A program made the position numbers and the translations under genes. 64,000 nt of DNA, taken from Utricularia gibba (taxonomy: Eukaryota > Streptophyta > Magnoliopsida > Lamiales > Lentibulariaceae). The notes beneath the pieces are model-generated. The model saw nothing but the letters and a program-made list of their open reading frames with translations. It had not been told where the DNA came from and did not search any database. The stretch is from NCBI GenBank assembly GCA_002189035.1, contig NEEC01000021.1, forward strand, positions 496,001 to 560,000, read 5' to 3'. Of this stretch, positions 1 through 12,500 are shown piece by piece (the stretch's first letter is position 1; every line of letters begins with the position of its first letter).

Positions 1-2109
1 AAAATGGCCGACAACAAATAAGAATATTTTCAGTGATGCATTGCAGCAGCAACCAAGATGACATTGATGAATCACCAAATGAAACGATGCATTCCATGGA
101 ATAGTTGAAGAGAAGCAGATGCATACCATCCATTGGGGCCACGATATTCATAACTCTTTATGATGTCCTCTAGTTCTAGAGCCTCCTTCACAAAATTCAC
201 ATATTCACTGCATTTCATAAGTAAAGGTTAAAACATTCGCATGCAGGTAAACAATTTGCATCTATCCACCTTTTATAGCGATAATACTGCTCACGAGCTT
301 TTCTCAGTTGACGCCTAAGAGATGCCATAGTTTTTTTATCTGTGTCATAATCCATGTCATTTTCCCCTAACTTCCCACCCTGAGGTTTAAAAGTGGGATC
401 TTCACTGAGCTGCAACCCATTTCAAACCAGCGACTTAGAAGTGTGAGGATCACTTAAATCTAGGGGAAGATAAAAAGAGAGGGAAATATGATAACCATCT
501 GAATCAACATTTTGTCAATGACACCCATATATGGCCTCAGGGGATCACGCCTTGCCATCTGCTTAGAAGTTGCTTGAGCAACCTATCAATGAATATGGTA
601 GAAAAGCAACTCATATTAGGAAACATCATGAAGAATCACAACACACCAGTGTGGTTAGACAGATACTGAACAATAACAATTCTTGGCTTGGAGGCCTTGG
701 TATGAACTCAGATCTCTCTTGATGGCTTAAGATGCAGTGAGAAGAAAGCCTGAAATAGGGATACTTACCACGATTGAATTTGAAAATTCCTGGTGGGCAT
801 CATCATACTTGACAGCCATTTTAGATACTTTGTGAGAAAGCATCTTATGTCGAGATGCCCAATCAGCATGTCTCCAAATACCTCTTGGGATTTCATTCAA
901 AGCAAAACCCAAAAGAAAAGCTCCAGTAACAAGACCAAATGTATTTGAGCATGCCATGGCAAAGCCCAAGATGCTTCCAGCCCTGCAAACAGATGATCAA
1001 TGTACGTTTAGAGAGAAAAAAAAAATAGCCAAAAGGCTATGAATCAAAAAAAGTATTGCTATCTATCACGTCTTCAGAACTGACACATGAGATTTGTTTA
1101 ACAATATCTTCAAATTTAGTTTTCAGCTAATCTTCTGCAGTTTAATGATGCAGCTCTCTAATATAAAAATGTCCATCTCTGTTGACAGATGAACGTGGAT
1201 GATGGCAAACGGAGCATATGAAGAACTATATTTGAAAGAATAAGAAACATACCAATTCCTATGGAAAATAACCAACAGTATAACTCCAAAGAGTGCAATA
1301 GAACCAACACAGAAATAGTAGATCAGGTTCATATGAGCACTAGTCCTTAGCCTATCCCGGATCGTGAAGTCACCAGAATCTTCATAACCCTGAATTAATG
1401 GTACCACAGCCCTGCTTAGGAGAACAACTTCGATAAATCTATGAGGGGAAATAACATGGTTTTCACTAATGGAAAGTGATGTGGTGAAACATGAATAGCC
1501 TCTCAAACTCTTGAGTTCCATCAATCATTCGGATGAATCTAGGAAACATACCACGTGAGCAAAAATGTGCTCCAATAAGACCAGCTCCAGAAGAACGATA
1601 TACCTGTTTTTTCATGATTGGTAATCGTCTGCACCATAAAAGCAGAAAACAGTTATCCCAAAGAAAAAGAAGAAATTCATCATCCTCTTGTCGAAAGGCA
1701 TGTAGCACATTTGACACACAGGTTGTATTGGCACCAGCTAAATCTGCGGAATGCATATTTGAGTTTAAAAAATACATGAAACCAAACAAGCGAAGAAAAA
1801 TATGGAAACCCAAATCGTCAATCTGCGTGCATTTTTCGTCGAAAGGAACAAGAAAAAAAAAGAAACAAATAGATCAGATCAACCCAGATCGCAAAACTGA
1901 AGAATAATACAGAAAATAGGAACGTGGGGAAGAAAACTAACAGCCCATATGTCAGCTGGCACAAGGATGATGATGGAGAGGGAACAAAACCATGCATATC
2001 CAACAGTGCAGCGCACATAGGAAGCAACATCTGGACCGGCGAAGTACCACAGCGTCAGCCACACCATCCCCATCGTCAAGGGCAGGGAGATCAAATAAAA
2101 TACCCACAT
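1..2109 (-). CDS. LMBR1-domain membrane protein (LMBD2 type), 5' part; runs off the window
   Basis: Multi-pass membrane protein of the LMBR1/LMBD2 family. Plants have LMBD2 homologs; their molecular role is poorly known. Exons read on the minus strand: 2109-1942, 1628-1552, 1411-1253, 982-769, 582-496, 409-270 and 207-127, all joining in frame with GT-AG ends. The next exon lies beyond position 1. The start is the ATG of MWVFYLISLPLTMG, which opens the first membrane helix as in the Arabidopsis homologs. Later landmarks are FFWSWSYWSTFLLTW, AVVPLIQGYEDSGDFT, GFAMACSNTFGLVTGAF and the cytosolic-loop motif DPTFKPQGG followed by DMDYDTD. The roughly 255 residues seen cover five hydrophobic segments and the start of the central coiled loop. 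It is divergent from the SDR gene that starts at 2642. The family call is strong; the 3' end is unseen. Confidence 0.93.
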
Positions 2110-2641
2110 TCTCGATCCCGCGTCTCCTACAGGCAATGTCGTTAATAACGAGAAAATTATTCCTCAGGAGGAAATGGGATTCATGGATTGTAAGATCAAT
2201 GGACACGCAGAGCGTCGCATCGATTGCAAGTTTGCAACAATAATGAAAACTACAGTTGGATCGAACTGCAGAAAGCAGTTGACAATGGCGCCTTCAAAAC
2301 ATTTCCGGCTTGTTTCACTCCGGTTGGTGGGACTTTTTTTTAAAGAGTACCTCCTTTTTTTAATTAAAAAAGAGAGAAAGTCCAAGACTTTAATAACACG
2401 AATCACAACAAATTCGGAAGAATCATCGTGGGATGATCTCCAAGGATCCCAAGTCAATGGCTTTAAATGGGAAAGCCACCTCGCCGCCGATCGGCGTTCT
2501 GATTCCTGTTTCTGCTTTGATGGAAAATGCCATATGGGTATTTTAGCATAGCAATCGCTCCGTTGCCCCTTTTGTTTCCTTACTGGAATCGATATCTTCT
2601 ATTGGAGGAATCCAGTAACATATTTTTGGGTCGAAACGGCA
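2110..2641. other. Divergent intergenic region (promoters/5' UTRs of LMBD2-like and SDR genes)
   Basis: About 530 bases separate the two divergent start codons. I see no convincing gene here. Open frames on both strands lack splice support and homology. It should hold both promoters and 5' leaders. Confidence 0.5.
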
Positions 2642-4446
2642 ATGGAATCCCTGAAGTGTTTCATGGAGGCTTTTATGTTTGTTTGCAATCTTCAGTTTTG
2701 GAGAATGGCATTCCTGTGGACTCTTTCTCTCCTTTTTCAGTACTCAAAATGGTTCTTTTCTAGCACCCTCCTCAGCAAGCCCAGATCTTGCTCTCCCGGT
2801 TCTCCCAAAGAATTCACTTCGTCACCTCGCGTTTGCGTAATATCAGGGGTAAAGAATTCATTTTGTCACCTCGAGTTTGTGATTGGTAACCATTTCAGTG
2901 TCGATTCATGTGTTTGCAGGCGACAAGTGGTTTGGGTGCAGGTGCTGCATATGCCCTTTCCAAGGAGGGCTATTATGTTGTTCTTGGTACGCGACTCTTG
3001 ATCTTGCATATGCCCTATGCTGAACATATCATTTTTGTCTAGTATCACACTCTACTCCCATTTTCGCAGTTGGAAGATCCTTGAGGCGGCTGACAGAGGT
3101 ATAGCCTTCTGTGTTCCCATTGTTTCCAGGCATCTCTTCATGGAATGATGCTTTTTCAGAAAATATTTGTTTCAGTGTGTATCTGATATAAAGAAACGAA
3201 ATCCTGATGCTCATCTCAAAGCTTTTGAGGCCAATCTGTCTTCTTTCAAATCAATTCTCAAGTTTAAGAGCTCTCTAGAGCAATGGTTGTCCGATTCCAA
3301 CATGCATTCCTCAATTCAAATGCTGATAAACAATGCTGGAATCTTGGCAACCTCTTGCAGGCTTACATCTGAAGGCTATGATGAGTTACATTCCCCACCT
3401 AAGATCCTGTTATTTGCTGTGAACAATCTATATTGGTGCTCAATACTATTACTTGTACCTGCCTTTTTTTTTCACTGATGTTGGTTTCTGAAACATAATT
3501 CATCTCGATAACCCCATGTTATTCGAATGGCTTCGATTAATACCCCTCAAAACTTTGCAGGATGCTGGCAACCAATTACATTGGTGCTTTTTATCTCACC
3601 AAAGCCCTGCTTCCTCTTCTGCAAAATAGTCCTGGCCTTTCTCGGGTCATCAACGTTTCATCTTTCACACATTGGAATGGTGAGAGGCCATATTTTACAT
3701 ACACAGTGTTGGATGCTGCCTGTTATCACATTTCATCTTCCCTTTCTACCAGTTTGCTGTGGGCTTGCCAACAAGGAGACAGTCACTGGGATGTCTTTCA
3801 TGCAATCAAAGAGCTACCCCTATGCACGCATTTACGAGTATTCGAAACGTAAGGTTTCTCTTCCGGTGGCACCTGAGCAGACAATTGTTACCTATTGCTG
3901 ATGATTGACAGCATCTGTTTACAGTCTCCTTGCTAGCTTTTTCCTATGAGCTTCACCGGCAAGCACGCCTGATGAAGAAACCTGGTCATCTCTCTGTCTT
4001 GTAAGCACTCAGTCACAAGAATGCTTCTTCTTCTAATTGCTTGTACAAGAGTTTCATAATGCCCTTGTGACCCTGAAGGGCTGTTGATCCGGGTGCTGTG
4101 AAAACCAACATCCTACGAGAAGTTCCTCGATGCCTTTCGTTTTTCACTTTCCTCATCTTAAAGCTCTTTGGCATTCTTCACTCAACCGAATCAGGCATCC
4201 GTGTGATCCTTGATGCAGCTCTAGCCCCTCCAGTAAGCCTCAAAAGTCCTGAAGAGTTTTACCATTTCTCGTGCGTCCTTAACTAAAAAAGCATTGCCGT
4301 TGTGTTCCCAGGAAGTATCGGGAGTTTGCTTGTTCGGGGGAAATGGGAGTAGGGTTGTGAGATCATCTCCACTGTCCTACGACCGGCGCTTTGCTACGGA
4401 TCTATGGAGAACTTCCTGCAGTTTGCTGCAGGAGCTGCAGCTATGA
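2642..4446 (+). CDS. Short-chain dehydrogenase/reductase, DHRSX-like
   Basis: Predicted NAD(P)-dependent oxidoreductase of the classical SDR superfamily; substrate unknown. Nine exons join in frame: 2642-2848, 2920-2986, 3070-3098, 3176-3384, 3561-3679, 3753-3848, 3925-4000, 4079-4232 and 4312-4446, giving 363 residues. The N-terminus has a hydrophobic stretch (FLWTLSLLFQYSKWFF), so the enzyme is probably membrane-anchored. The Rossmann nucleotide-binding motif VCVISGATSGLG lies at about residues 64-75. The structural motif LINNAG and the catalytic YEYSK (Tyr-x3-Lys) follow. The C-terminus ends ...LLQELQL. It resembles the Arabidopsis SDR I recall as At5g04070. The start is the ATG of MESLKCFMEAF, collinear with that protein. 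A three-copy repeat begins just after the stop. Family call is strong; function is inferred. Confidence 0.93.
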
Positions 4447-4460
4447 ATAAGCCTTCCCCA

Positions 4461-4780
4461 TTGGGAATCAGAAAAGTGAAATCCCCATTGCTGCTACTTG
4501 ATGCGAGCTTTTTGCCGATCGCGCCACAGGATTTGTCTTCTTCACGTCTGTGTGCTCCTCCACATTGGGAATCAGAAAAGTGAGGTCCCCATTGCTGCTA
4601 CTTGATGCGAGTTTTTTGCCGATTCACGCCACAATATACTTTCATCTTCTTCACGTCTGTGTGTTCCTCCCATTCGGAATCAGAAATGTGAAATCGCCAT
4701 TGCTGCTACTTGATGCGAGCTTTTTGCCGATTGGCGCCACAGGATCCTTTCGTCTTCTTCACGTCTGTGGGTTCCTGGTT
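4461..4780. repeat. Three-copy minisatellite, unit 104-108 bp, in the SDR 3' UTR
   Basis: Three head-to-tail copies begin at 4461, 4565 and 4673. Shared blocks are CCATTGCTGCTACTTGATGC and CTTCTTCACGTCTGTG. The first copy starts 14 bases after the SDR stop codon, so the array is probably transcribed as 3' UTR. Open frames across it only reflect the repeat. Confidence 0.9.
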
Positions 4781-6771
4781 CCAAACGTTATTAGGATTGT
4801 TTGACGCCAAAAGCTCATTTGGTAGAATTTAAAACGTTGTTTAATATTATATCAACTTTATTCATAGATTAATAAAAATGGATATTTAGTAGTGTTCTAG
4901 AAGATTTCTAGGACCTATTTGTATTTTTGCAAACGTAAATTTGAAAAATAAAAATAATCAATAAAAGTAGAAATAGATTGGAGGTATTTTGAAAAATTGT
5001 AAAAATAGATGTATAAATATTTTTGAAACAGGAATAGTGTTTTGTGTAGAATTATTTTCTAGATAAATTTTGTAATCTTTTAAATTAATATGTTAATTTG
5101 ATTTAAACATACTTATTTAACATTATATAAAATAGATCCATGTATCATTTAAGGAATTTCTTAAACATGTAATAAAATAAAAAAATAAGAAGTTTGTTAC
5201 GCTTTTCTATCATGAATATTGTATCAATGACTACCGTTGAATTGTTTTGTAGAATTTGTTTGGAGGCTACAAATTAATAGGATATTTGTAGCTTGTTTTT
5301 ATTTTTCAATCAATTGTGTATTAGTATGGTAGAATAATTTTACATACATATACTAATGTTTTATAAAAGAACTATAAAATATTTAGAGTTGAGTATTTCA
5401 AAGCTCATATTCTAAATGAGTTTTGTTAAACAGTCTAATATGTAAATTATTTATTTTAAACATATTTATCAAAAATAATATGATTTTAATTATAGATGTG
5501 TAAAAATGTATCAAATAAACTTTAATATTAATCACATAGTAAGTATTTATCTAAATATAAATAATTTAAAAATATTATTAATTAAATTATCCTACTAAAT
5601 AAATTTTAACAGATAGTAAATAGATAATAAAAGAGAGAATATAATAAAAAAACAGTAAAGAGAAAAGATTTATTTATGGGAGAAAAATGAGACTTAATTT
5701 GATACTTTTATTTAGAGTTGAAATAAATTAAAAAAATAAATATTTTTTTCATTTTTAATTCCAAAATAATTTTGATAAAAAAATATTTTTGAATTGTAAG
5801 TGTTATGGCAATAAATTGTTTACTTCAAATAAAATGGAAATAGATCTCATAAATTTTCTAAAACAATGATTTAGTGTTATGGATTAAATATTTGAATAGT
5901 TTTATTATTTGACCATTAAAACATAAACTTATATTGAAGATTGGCTTAGATAATACCATGGTCTCAAAAAATGATACTACTTTTTTAAAATTATATATAT
6001 ATATATAATTAATCTACTATGAAATACTTATTTAATTTATAATATTTTATATAAAATCTAATTATAAAATTTTATATGTCACATTTACTACTTTATTAAA
6101 AAATAACATTCTTTACCGAACTTATTTTAGTTACCAAACATATGAATCAATATAATGTTTTTTAAAAAAATTATAATTAAAACAAAACTTAACTAGAAAG
6201 CTACGATTTTTTTTATTTTAAATCAATTGAATAAAAAATAATAGTTTGCTTGGTACGCTTTAAATTCAATAAAAATATTTTGAAAATTGATTTTAAAAAC
6301 AACCATTGTTTATGCTTCATATGAAGCTGAAACATTAAAACACTTCAATTTTTTATCAAAGTTGAAACTCCTGTTTCAATAAAAACTGAAATATTTTTTA
6401 AATATAGAAAATCATTTTTTAAAGTTATTTTTTGAAACTCCACCAACCCTAATAAATCAAATAACGCTAAATCGTAATCCAGTGTTTGTGGTGTAGGAAC
6501 CACGAATAGATTAGCGGTCACGGAGCATGATTCATTGGAGAAGCGCGTGTAGTCAAAAGTCCACAAAAGAAAACAAGAAATGAATGACTTCCCAAACTCG
6601 TCGTTGACAAAAATGGCCCCTCCGTGGGGAAACAAGGAAATTCTAGAATGTGGAGGAGCCTCTAGCGCAATAATTAAATAACATTTTAATAAATAATTTA
6701 ATTAATATATAAGCCTGGGTTCGGTGGTTGCTTCTAGAATACCTCATCGGATTTCGGCCCGATTCTCATCG
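4781..6771. other. AT-rich intergenic spacer
   Basis: Strongly AT-rich with many homopolymers and a TA dinucleotide tract near 5992-6007. The open frame on the minus strand at 6345-6635 has no recognisable homology. I see no supported gene. Old transposon remains are likely but unclassifiable by eye. The last part must hold the promoter of the gene at 6772. Confidence 0.5.
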
Positions 6772-7314
6772 ATGATCCCCGAGGGCCGCGATTCGCATCG
6801 CGGAGGAGATGAGTCCCCGCCGCCGCTTTCCAGAAGAGAAGCCATCGCGAGAGGGAGGGAACAGCTCATGGAGATGGTGAAGGATTGGCCGGAAAACTTC
6901 TACGAGCTTACGCTGAAAGATATCGTGGAGCCTCACGTGGACGCCGAGGAATTCGGGATGGACGCTCACTATTCGCGAGGGAGTGCCGCGTCTGATCAAA
7001 AGGCTCTGTATTACAGATCTGCGGTTCCGTATTCTAAGAGGAAAAGGGTTAGTGGGGTAAAGTTTCTCCCAAGCCTCAAGCCGTGAAGGGCAACGGAGAA
7101 AGGGAGTGGTGGAAGAAGTTTACCAGCTCCAGTGACAGTGACAGCGGCAGTGTGAGCACTCCCCGGCGCCTAAAGGCAACCTCCGGGAGCCCCTCCGGCA
7201 GGCAAGTTCTTCTGGTTTGAATTACAGACAAGTTCTTTTGTTCATTCGTGAAATGGGTTTTGCAGGAAGGGGATGGGTTTCGGATGCTGGCCTCTTTTCG
7301 ACTACAAGAGATGA
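6772..7314 (+). CDS. Uncharacterised small plant protein, probable 1-base frameshift
   Basis: I do not recognise a named gene, but the sequence is gene-like. From ATG 6772 the frame encodes REAIARGREQLMEMV, then WPENFYELTLKDIVE. Near 7054-7057 the frame must shift by one base to continue with KVSPKPQAVKGNGEREWWKK, a Ser-rich stretch and SGSPSG. A GC-AG intron (donor AG|GCAAGT at 7203, acceptor TTTTGCAG ending 7265) then joins exon 7266-7314, which encodes RKGMGFGCWPLFDYKR and a stop. The conserved-looking WWKK and GCWP blocks are in the shifted frame, so one G is probably missing from GGGG at 7054-7057. Alternatively a 75-base intron from GTTAGT (7048) to TTTACCAG would restore the frame but would remove WWKK. 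The result is about 165 residues. It is a frameshifted gene, a pseudogene or an assembly error. Confidence 0.6.
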
Positions 7315-9563
7315 AAAACTGGCGCCCCATGGATGCATACCACACACTTTCACCTCAATCTGTCAAGAATTTCTTCGATACATGTTTGCTGGAGGAAGGA
7401 AGACGACCCCATGGAATGAATACCTTTCGATCGAGGCAATTAGGGAAGATTTGTCATTTATGTTTATCTATTTTTTGTGAAACTGTGAAGACCCGGTGGG
7501 TGGGGCCCATGAAAACGTGACGAAAAAGGAATGCTTGGAAACTTGGGGGGTGTATAAAAGGATGGGGCATTTGGATTATTGAAGTATAATCAAATATTGT
7601 ATTTAGTTTTTAAAATGTATTTAATATTATCTGAAAAAATATATTAATTAATGGAAAAAAGTATATTATGTTGAGCCTAAAAAATAAATGCTCATATGTT
7701 TGAAAAGTTTGTTCATTTTTTCTCGGTGTTTTAAATAGTAAAAAAATAATAAATTATTACGATTCAATTGTAGTTTAAATCAAACGTTCATTTTTTTTCC
7801 AAAATTTTAATATGTTTTTTTATAAAAAACATCAAAATATGAATGAATTATGATTAAATCAATATTAAATGATGGTTAATTAGAACGATATGATTGTGAT
7901 TCAGTTATGATTTTTTAAATAATTTTTCTTGTGCCAAATATGAACAACATACAATGCATTTAGTCTTTAGAAGCAAATTAATTTTCGGTCGTGATAGTAA
8001 AAAATAATTTTAAATGAGAAAAATAAAAGAAAAGCAATAAATAAAAATTGTAATTAAGAAGATCTAAAAGGATTTAGATTAATAATTTCTATAATATTAT
8101 TGTGTAAATGCAATTTAAATAAAATTATTCCATTTAATATAATTTATTACTAAATAAAATCAAAATACTATTAAAATAATTTAAAATCGACTATTATAAA
8201 AGAGAAAAATTCAAATAAAACTCAATTTCAAAAGTTCCGTACAAAAGGGTTTCTAAATTTTATAGCATAATGCATGATCAATATCTATTTTAACATTTTA
8301 TAATTTAATTTTTCAAATTTTAAAAAATTACAATTTTACTTCCCAACATTTCAAAACTTAGTACTTACAAATGTCATTAATTAGGTTTTTACTCTTATGT
8401 AGGTTAGGCCCATATTTGAACCATTCTTAAATTTTATGTGCAGTTCTTTTATTTCGATTATTATTTAAATACTTTAATTTTTCTGAATCATTTTACTGTG
8501 TAATGTGTTTTGTGGAAAAATGATTATTTCGTGTTTAGACTATGTTCGATTAATTATGTTTTGTGAATCATGTTTTGCATGAGATAGTCACAATTTATGT
8601 TATTTATTTAGATTTTCATCTATATGATCATCATTCTCACAAGTTGAATGATGACATTCTTCAATTGAAATGATGCTTACCTTAAGATATATCACCATCC
8701 AACAAGGTAAAATGAAGCAAAAGATATTCAAAGAAATCAAATTTGGTTGATGTTAAGGATTCTTGTATTCTTTACTAAAATGAAAATGAAGATTGGACAA
8801 AACATGGCTTGTTGTAAGTAATTTAACTTGGGATTCATGAAAATTATGTTGATTACTAAAAAATATATAATTGTGTATACCTTGATTTCTTATTTTGTAA
8901 TTAAGGTTCGCATTTCTTGAACAAAGAGCAAGCAAAAAGAGCTTTGAAGAACTATGTTGTATACCACTATATGGAACAATCAACACAAATTTGAACATGT
9001 TGTGAATGACAAGTCTTAGCTGCCTGTAGTTGATTATTACTAGATCTATTCTAATATCATGAATTTCTTATGACTATTAACAAATTGAATAGTAGGGATT
9101 AATTATATTTAATGTTCAAATAATGAAAAATAAGGAAAAAATTAAAATATAAAAATTTGTTGATTAATTATATTGATATTTTAAATTTTGGGAATTAATT
9201 ATGATCTATATATAAAAGTATGGAAAACCTATTTTTATCAATAGAAACAAATGCACATTTTATATTAAAAAATAGAAAATAAATTTATCAAAATATTCAA
9301 TATTGAGGGTTTTGACGTAATTTTTTATTGTTATAATGAAATAATATTAACTTGTGGGGTATAATGGAAATTCGGGAAAAACATGGTTAACGGTTAGAAC
9401 TCTGGAAAATTTGCGAAGGAAAATATGGAATCTATTTTTCCCTCCTCCCATCTTTTCCCTCTCCGCTCAGTTACACTGATCAGCTAATTTCTAGGGTTTT
9501 TACCGGCGATTACTTTCCGTTATCGGATAAAGTTTCCGACCGGATTCACGTAAACGGAAATTG
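7315..9563. other. AT-rich intergenic spacer with ubinuclein promoter
   Basis: AT-rich sequence without a supported gene. The minus-strand open frame at 8753-8998 shows no recognisable protein. The last about 150 bases, from 9420, turn pyrimidine-rich and GC-richer and probably contain the start site and 5' UTR of the ubinuclein gene. Confidence 0.5.
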
Positions 9564-12500
9564 ATGGCTGAAGGCGGTGGCGGTTTGGTGCAAGAAGGTA
9601 GTGGTCGGTCAAAGTCTGCGTCCATATGCGAATCAGACGGCGGTCGCCTTAGATTTAGGGTACAACTCTGGCCGGGAGAAACAAAAATTGTATCATGGAA
9701 GAAGCTTCTTAGAGAGGCGAATTTGAGTGACCAGGGTGGGCCGAACGCCTCGGTTTCCGGTCCATCGATGGCGGAACGTCAGGATGTTCCTCAGCCCGCG
9801 CCTCCTGCTGCTTCTGCTTTGCCTCCTTCTTCAAGGCAACTCCTGGACAAGGACCCGAAGGATTCGCAAGCGCAGGCAGGGTCGAGTCGTTTGAACACCG
9901 TAATTGAGAGAATAGAGCGAATGTATGCGGTGAGTATCACGGGATGGTACATTGAATGTGTCTGAATGGGTATCCTGAAATACTCGCCGATTTTTGGGTA
10001 ATTTTACGCGCAAGAAATTACTTTTGTGTTTGAACTAGTGATGAAGTATGTAGTTAGCAACCTTCGTCGCTCATCCTCGTGAAATCCAAGTGTCAACTAC
10101 GTTATAGATTTGTCTCATTTCATAATATAATCTGATTCCTACGTGATGGAGGCTAGATGTTCTGTAACTTACATGCTTGTAAACTTTCAGGGTGATGGGA
10201 GTAGTGACGAGGAAGCTGGAGTTCTCGACAATGTACCTTATGATGATGAGTATGATACAAGTGATTCGTTTATAGACGATGCTGAATTGGTATGATCGCT
10301 CCATGTGAAGTCAAACTGGTTTCCCCTTTTCCAGATAACCTGTGTTAACTGATAGCTGAACTATTATGCAGGACGACTATTTTCAGGTTGATAATTCTGC
10401 CATAAAACATGATGGGTTTTTTGTCAATCGTGGCAAATTGGAGCGCATGTCAGTTTCTTTTAACTTCTTTTCATCCTGTTTTAATATTTGACAAAGTAAT
10501 GCCGTATTATTGGCTGAGTTTATGCCTTTTGTTGCTGGAGAGTGCTTGTACTAGGTGCTGACCTTTTCCTACCTGAACCTCCTTATATCCTGCAGAGAAA
10601 AAGCAATAAATAAAGACAATCAGCCAAAGAAGAGGAAAAGGAAGAATTTGGCGAAAAGTCATGATGGGAATAATGATGGTTCCAGTGCAAACAAAGTGGC
10701 GAAACCAGGAGATACTGGGAAAAAACAATCATTATCACCTGAAACATCTCTTGGATTCGCTGTGCTTGGGCTAAATGCAGTCTCTGTTCAATTTCCTGAT
10801 TCTGCGGGAAATGGTTCTGAAGTTTTTCTGAAGAAGAAATCAGACAATGCTGCAGCGAATGTGGATCAAATAGGACTACCAGGTGTTGATGCCATCAGGC
10901 AATATAAGGAAACTGACCAGCGGAAGCCTGAAACTATATCTTCGTCAGCCTACAAGAATTTAGTAGTGTCTCACGGGTGCACTGAAGCTTCCCTTGGAGT
11001 CACTATGGTAGGCATAAATGGAGACAGTGTGTTATATGGGGATTCTGTGGAAAATGGTTCTGAAGTTTCACTAAAGAAGAAAGCAGATAATGCAGCAGTC
11101 ACTGGTGTTCCAATCAGAGTATCAAGCGTTGATGCCAACAAGAAGCACAAGGAAACTGACTTACGGAAGCCTGAACTTCTTTCTTTAGAAAACCAGACTA
11201 GTTCAATGGATTCATTGTCCCACAGGCCCATTGATAAAAATCATGTAAGGAGCAACTGCTATTATGATGAATATTGATGTGATTTTCTTTTGTGGAGGGT
11301 TCAGCTGAAATTCAATAGGCTTTCAGACAAGTTTCACAATTCTCGCAGAGTGTGTTTCCTTTTATGAGAAATCTTCTTTTTTACGATGCCATTTTCTTCT
11401 TTTTTTCATTTTTCTCAAATTCCAATCTGCTTTCAATTTTTCTTACATTGAGATGTATCCAATTCTATAAGTCTAGGCCAGTCATTGTAAGATTAGTAAT
11501 GTAAATTTTATTCTATTTTAATGCTCTTGGTATTGAAGCTGCAACTTTTTTTATGGCACTGTGTTGTTCTATTTCTTAGATGAATGCAAATTAACTTTTC
11601 ATGAAATACCAACTATTTTATGCAGAGAAGGGAAGGACCTTGTGCCAGACCTAAAAGTACGATGCTTGACAAGGCCATCAAAGATCTAGAGAAAATTGTA
11701 GCAGAATGTCTCTACTGTCTTCATTGGCAACTACAGCTTTTATCAATTTGTGTTGCCCTAGTAGCTTATTTGTGCTTTTGTTTCTTACCGCAGCTAGACC
11801 ACCTTCTACAGAAGTGAAGGATCCTGATAATTCATTTCAGGCAGCGAAAAAGAGATTGCCTCCTGAAATAAAATTGAAGTTGGCTAAAGTTGCTAGATTA
11901 GCAGTAATAATCTGTCATTCATTTTCATCTATAGCAATGCAGCTTAATGATTTCATTTTGATTTTCTTTTGTGTATGCCATGATCAATGGTGTTGGGTTG
12001 CGGGTTTGGCATTTTTCTGATCAATGACTGAGATTGTTCTGTTTTCGCCCTGTGGCAGCAGCAATCCAACTGCGGAACAATACCAAAGGATGTGATTAGT
12101 CGACTGATGAGCATTGTTGGGCACTTGATGCAAGTGAGGACTCTGAAGGTATCTTCCATCGTGTTAATTCCTACTTCATTTATTATAATTATTTCATAAG
12201 TTTATTGGGTGTTCAAAGATCATTTTTGTCTTGTTTTTTCTTTTTTTCTTTTTTTTTTTACAACTCGCGACATGTGAACAGAGACCTCTATTTTGACTCA
12301 GAATTCCATGAATCTCTATCTTTTCTTTTAGGTTTGCAATCTTGTAGCAGGACATAATGACTCTGCTGTGTTTTGGAATAATTTTGTGCACTCCATCTTA
12401 TTAACCAATAAAATGCAATACAGAAAAGGCAATGCTGAGGCTAGGTTTGGTCTAAGTAGAAATTATCCTGCAAGCCTTTTAAGATAATTTAATCTGAACT

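Noticed and set aside
4550-4804. 84-codon plus-strand ORF with repeated peptide (SPLLLLDASFLPI)
   Set aside because: The repetition comes from the 3' UTR minisatellite; no start context, splice support or homology.
6345-6635. 96-codon minus-strand ORF
   Set aside because: No recognisable domain, low-complexity end, lies in an AT-rich spacer.
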